Below are positions 15,919 to 19,059 of a stretch of DNA of 19,059 bases, one piece after another. Position 1 is the first letter of the stretch; the number at the start of each line of letters is the position of its first letter. The notes beneath the pieces were generated by a model, which was not told the origin of the DNA, did not search any database, and saw only the letters and a program-made list of their open reading frames with translations. A program made the position numbers and the translations under genes. The DNA is from an uncultured Oscillospiraceae bacterium (GTDB lineage Bacteria > Bacillota > Clostridia > Oscillospirales > Oscillospiraceae): contig CAJUKT010000021.1 in NCBI GenBank assembly GCA_910587255.1, positions 1 to 19,059 of the forward strand. Reading direction: 5' to 3'.

Positions 15919-16575
15919 GTGAGAAGTAAGTTTGATGAACAGCTTGCCCTTTTGAATACGGAACTCATCCAGATGGGGGCACTGTGCGAGGAGGCCATCT
16001 CAAAGGCGGCGAAGGCGTTGGAGAACGGTGACCGCACACTGGCGGAAACGGTCAAGCCGTTGGAGAGCGAGATCGACCAGATGGAGCGGGACGTTGAAAC
16101 GCTGTGTCTGAAGCTGCTGCTTCAGCAGCAGCCGGTGGCCCGCGACCTGCGGCAGATCTCCGCCGCCATGAAAATCATCACGGATATGGAGCGCATCGGA
16201 GATCAGGCGGCGGACATTGCAGAAATTATCCTGGCGATGCTGGCCCAGGGATATGTGCCGGAGGACCTGGGCCATATCCGGGAAATGGCGGCGGAAGTTA
16301 TCAGGATGGTCACAGAGAGCGTGGATTCTTATGTCCAAAAAGATACTGTCCGCGCCATGCTGGTGATTGACCATGACGACATTGTGGATCAATGCTTTGA
16401 CCGGGTAAAACAGGTGCTGATTGGGAACATCACGGCAAATCCAGACTGCGGCGAACACGCTCTTGATTTGCTGATGATCGACAAGTATCTGGAACGCATC
16501 GGAGATCACGCGGTCAACATTGCGGGGTGGGTGGTCTTTGCCGTGACAGGCGAACATAAAGGAGAAACGCTATGA
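15919..16575 (+). CDS. phoU: Phosphate signalling regulator PhoU
   Basis: This 218-residue, all-helical protein has two PhoU repeats. The metal-binding E/D-rich motifs appear as ITDMERIGDQAADIAEII in the first half and MIDKYLERIGDHAVNIAGWV in the second. PhoU links PstSCAB to the PhoR-PhoB pair and keeps the regulon off when phosphate is plentiful. The start is GTG 15919, immediately after the pstB stop, with GGAGG at 15905-15909 nine bases upstream; no ATG is better placed. It ends in an ATGA overlap with the response regulator. Confidence 0.95.
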   Translation: MRSKFDEQLALLNTELIQMGALCEEAISKAAKALENGDRTLAETVKPLESEIDQMERDVETLCLKLLLQQQPVARDLRQISAAMKIITDMERIGDQAADIAEIILAMLAQGYVPEDLGHIREMAAEVIRMVTESVDSYVQKDTVRAMLVIDHDDIVDQCFDRVKQVLIGNITANPDCGEHALDLLMIDKYLERIGDHAVNIAGWVVFAVTGEHKGETL

Positions 16576-17246
16576 TCTGGTGTGTAGAGGACGATGCCAG
16601 CATCCGGGATATTGAGCTTTACACCCTGCGCTCCACCGGCTTTGAAGCCAGGGGCTTTGAGGACGGCGGAGCGTTCCTGGCGGCGCTGGAAACAGAGAAG
16701 CCGGAGCTTGTTATTCTGGATGTCATGCAGCCGGGAATGGACGGCGTGGAGCTGCTGCGGCGGATGAAAGCGGCGGTGCATCTTGCGGATATTCCCGTCA
16801 TCATGGCCACCGCCAAGGGCGCGGAATACGATAAAATCCAAAGCCTGGATTTGGGCGCGGACGATTACCTGGTAAAACCCTTCGGCATGATGGAAATGGC
16901 GTCGAGAGTAAAGGCCGTCCTGCGCCGCTGTCACCCGGCGTCTCCGGCAAAGCAGTTGACAGCCGGTGGTCTGACGATGGATCTGGAAGAACGGACGGTC
17001 ACCGCAGACGGAGCGCGTATTTTGCTTACCTACAAAGAATTTGAATTGCTTCGCCTGTTCCTCTCCCGCCCCGGTGTTGCGTTCACCAGAGAGCAGCTTT
17101 TGTCCGACATTTGGGGCGTGGATTACACCGGGGAAACGCGGACGGTGGATATGCACATCAAAACGCTCCGGCAGAAGCTGGGAAACTATGGCGGGATGAT
17201 TGAAACGGTACGACACATCGGCTACCGTCTGGAGGCAAAGGCATGA
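16572..17246 (+). CDS. phoB: OmpR/PhoB-family response regulator
   Basis: This 224-residue protein has a receiver domain with acidic residues D7 and D8, phosphoacceptor D50 (LVILDVMQPGMDG), T80 and K102 (LVKPFG). A winged-helix DNA-binding domain follows (LLTYKEFELLRLFL; TREQLLSDIWG; TVDMHIKTLRQKLG; HIGYRLEAK). Together with the pst genes it is very likely the phosphate response regulator (PhoB/PhoP) that binds the repeats upstream of pstS. It overlaps phoU and phoR by 4 bases each. The N-terminus (MIWCVEDD) is short but has all the acidic residues. Confidence 0.93.
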   Translation: MIWCVEDDASIRDIELYTLRSTGFEARGFEDGGAFLAALETEKPELVILDVMQPGMDGVELLRRMKAAVHLADIPVIMATAKGAEYDKIQSLDLGADDYLVKPFGMMEMASRVKAVLRRCHPASPAKQLTAGGLTMDLEERTVTADGARILLTYKEFELLRLFLSRPGVAFTREQLLSDIWGVDYTGETRTVDMHIKTLRQKLGNYGGMIETVRHIGYRLEAKA

Positions 17247-18922
17247 CTAAGAAAATCTTCCGTTCTATCCTGCTGGCGGCGGTTTCCGTTCTCCTGGCAA
17301 GTCTGGTGATCATCATGGGCTGTCTGTATGACTACTACAGAAACGTCCAGGAGAAACAACTGCGGGACGAACTCCGTCTGGCCTCCTATGGGGTGGAGGC
17401 AGGGGGTAGTGACTATCTGGAGCAGTTGGCTTCTCCCTACCGGTTCCAGTCCACGGCGGATTTTCGCCTGACCTGGGTAGCCGCTGATGGCGAGGTGCTG
17501 TTTGACACCCACGTCCCGGCGGCGGAGATGGAAAACCATGCAGACCGATTAGAGGTTAAAGAGGCTCTTGCCGAAGGGGAAAGCGGCGGGATTCGCTACT
17601 CGGAGACACTGACCGAGCGAACGCTATACTACGCACAGCGACTGACGGATGGAACCGTCCTGCGTATTTCCATCAGTCAGTTGACGGTGTTTGCCCTGGC
17701 GATGGGGATGCTTCAGCCGATTCTGCTTACCGCCGTCTCGGCGGTCATCCTCTCCGCCCTGCTGGCCCATCGGATGGCGAAGCATATTGTTGCGCCGCTA
17801 AACGATTTGAATTTGGACAGGCCGTTGGAGAACGACGCCTACGAGGAATTATCTCCCCTCCTGGGACGTATCCACCAGCAGCACCGGCAGATTGAGGCGC
17901 AGCTCCGGGAGTTGAGAAGGAAAACCGAAGAATTTGAGCAAATTACAGAAAACATGGGCGAGGGGCTTGTCCTGCTGGACGGGAAAGGCGTCATTTTAAG
18001 CATCAACCCCGCCGCAAGGATGATCTTTCATGCGGACAGCGCCTGCATCGGACAGGAATTTCTTGTGATTGACCGTGACCATGAGATCAATCTTGCCATT
18101 CAGACTGCACGGGAGGGAGGGCACAGCGAAATTCGCGCTGTGCGAGACAACCGGGAATATCAATTCGACATCAGCCAGATCACAGCGGACGGCGCTGCGG
18201 CCGGGACGGTGCTGCTAGCGTTTGATGTGACCGAGCAGGCCGCCGCAGAACGCAGCCGCCGGGAGTTTTCCGCCAACGTATCCCACGAGCTGAAAACACC
18301 CTTGCAATCTATTATGGGCAGCGCCGAGCTACTAGAAAACGGCCTTGTCAAGCAGGAGGATATTCCGCAGTTTGTCGGCGTCATCCGCACAGAGGCAGCA
18401 CGACTGGTAACGCTGGTGGAGGACATCATTCACCTATCGCAGTTGGATGAGGGGATCGCCCCGGCAAAGGAGCGGGTGAACCTTCTGGAACTGGCAGACA
18501 GCGCCGCTTCCGCTTTGCGGGAGCGGGCGGAGGAACGGCATATTGACCTGTCCGTGACCGGCGAAAATCTGATGGTAGACGGAGTGCGGAGCTTCCTGTA
18601 TGAAATGCTCTATAATCTGATAGACAATGCAATCAAATACAACACAGATGGCGGCAGAGTGGAGGTTGCTGTTTCAGCGGGTGATACCGGCACAACGGTT
18701 TCCGTGAAAGATACCGGGATCGGTATTCCCCCGGAATATCAGGCAAGAGTGTTTGAGCGATTTTTCCGGGTGGATAAAAGTCGCTCCAAGGCTTCCGGCG
18801 GCACCGGGCTGGGGCTGTCGATTGTAAAACATATCGCGCAGTATCATCACGCCGATCTCAGTCTGCACAGCACTATCGGGAAGGGAACTGATATCTCAGT
18901 TTCTTTTTCACTTGAAAAGTAA
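17243..18922 (+). CDS. phoR: Sensor histidine kinase PhoR
   Basis: This 559-residue kinase has membrane segments at about 8-28 and 148-176 flanking an extracytoplasmic sensor region of about 115 residues. A HAMP-like linker, a PAS domain (about 232-330) and HisKA follow, with H348 in FSANVSHELKTPLQ. The ATP-binding domain has the N-box NLIDNAIKY (458-466), G1 DTGIGIP (490-496), an F-box (RVFERFF) and G2 GGTGLGLS (519-526). All catalytic boxes are intact. It should phosphorylate PhoB when PstSCAB-PhoU signals low phosphate. Translation is coupled to phoB by an ATGA overlap. No hairpin terminator follows before the IS at the right edge. Confidence 0.95.
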   Translation: MTKKIFRSILLAAVSVLLASLVIIMGCLYDYYRNVQEKQLRDELRLASYGVEAGGSDYLEQLASPYRFQSTADFRLTWVAADGEVLFDTHVPAAEMENHADRLEVKEALAEGESGGIRYSETLTERTLYYAQRLTDGTVLRISISQLTVFALAMGMLQPILLTAVSAVILSALLAHRMAKHIVAPLNDLNLDRPLENDAYEELSPLLGRIHQQHRQIEAQLRELRRKTEEFEQITENMGEGLVLLDGKGVILSINPAARMIFHADSACIGQEFLVIDRDHEINLAIQTAREGGHSEIRAVRDNREYQFDISQITADGAAAGTVLLAFDVTEQAAAERSRREFSANVSHELKTPLQSIMGSAELLENGLVKQEDIPQFVGVIRTEAARLVTLVEDIIHLSQLDEGIAPAKERVNLLELADSAASALRERAEERHIDLSVTGENLMVDGVRSFLYEMLYNLIDNAIKYNTDGGRVEVAVSAGDTGTTVSVKDTGIGIPPEYQARVFERFFRVDKSRSKASGGTGLGLSIVKHIAQYHHADLSLHSTIGKGTDISVSFSLEK

Positions 18923-18962
18923 GAAGCTGTACCAATAGAGGGAAAAGTAGTATAATGAGGGA

Positions 18963-19059
18963 ATGATACAGAAAAATGAGCGACGCGGCTATGCGAGCGA
19001 TTTAAGCGACAGCCAATGGGCGATGATAGAGCCATTATTTCCACCAGCCGGGAACAGAA
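18963..19059 (+). mobile_element. IS5-type transposase start, cut by window edge
   Basis: The frame opening MIQKNERRGYASDLSDSQWA and continuing MIEPLFPPAGNR matches the DUF4096-type N-terminus of IS5-family transposases (YxSDLxDxQWxxIEPLxPPA). Only 32 codons are in the window, so the DDE catalytic core is not seen. A TATAAT lies at 18951-18956, and GAGGG at 18957-18961 is unusually close to the ATG. The left end of the element should lie in 18923-18962, but its inverted repeat cannot be checked without the right end. Confidence 0.8.

Overview
The window suggests a gut-type Clostridia genome, most like the Oscillospiraceae. The backbone is GC-rich, Shine-Dalgarno sites are strong (GGAGG, GAGGTGAT), small Firmicutes families occur (YolD, IreB), and pstSCAB-phoU-phoBR has the clostridial order. 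This taxonomic call is inference from composition and gene families. Both edges carry partial transposase-like frames, so the window is a patchwork of conserved chromosome and mobile or decayed DNA.

Left accessory region (1-2620, genes on the minus strand): an AT-rich stretch holds a KAP-family P-loop NTPase and, at the edge, a tentative transposase start. It abuts a HAD phosphatase gene that is frameshifted and has lost its 3' end, which marks a junction near 1716-1730. A small zinc-ribbon gene with its own promoter and terminator follows.

SOS-type cassette (2724-4972, minus): a Y-family (UmuC-like) DNA polymerase, a YolD-like protein and a short IreB-family paralog overlap by 1 and 4 bases. 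They sit behind a promoter whose -35 box lies inside a LexA-like half-palindrome. Two tiny plus-strand genes (50 and 57 codons) read away from it and end at a hairpin shared with the next gene.

Housekeeping middle (5528-9272): a DUF255/thioredoxin-domain protein (YyaL/SSP411 type, minus) and an MFS transporter (plus) diverge from a 400-base intergenic region that contains five hairpins in 170 bases.

Recombinase region (9271-12480, minus): a large serine recombinase is translationally coupled to a metallophosphoesterase. Upstream, a ParB-like domain is joined in frame to the recombinase, although the recombinase keeps its own ribosome binding site and start; this looks like a recombination scar. 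Further upstream are a C-terminal coding remnant, a 134-base imperfect palindrome and a consensus minus-strand promoter.

Phosphate regulon (12535-18922, plus): four 11-base-spaced Pho-box-like repeats precede pstS, pstC, pstA, pstB, phoU, phoB and phoR. These encode the high-affinity phosphate ABC importer, its negative regulator and the two-component system likely to control it. All joints are overlaps or near-zero gaps. An IS5-type transposase start follows phoR within 41 bases.
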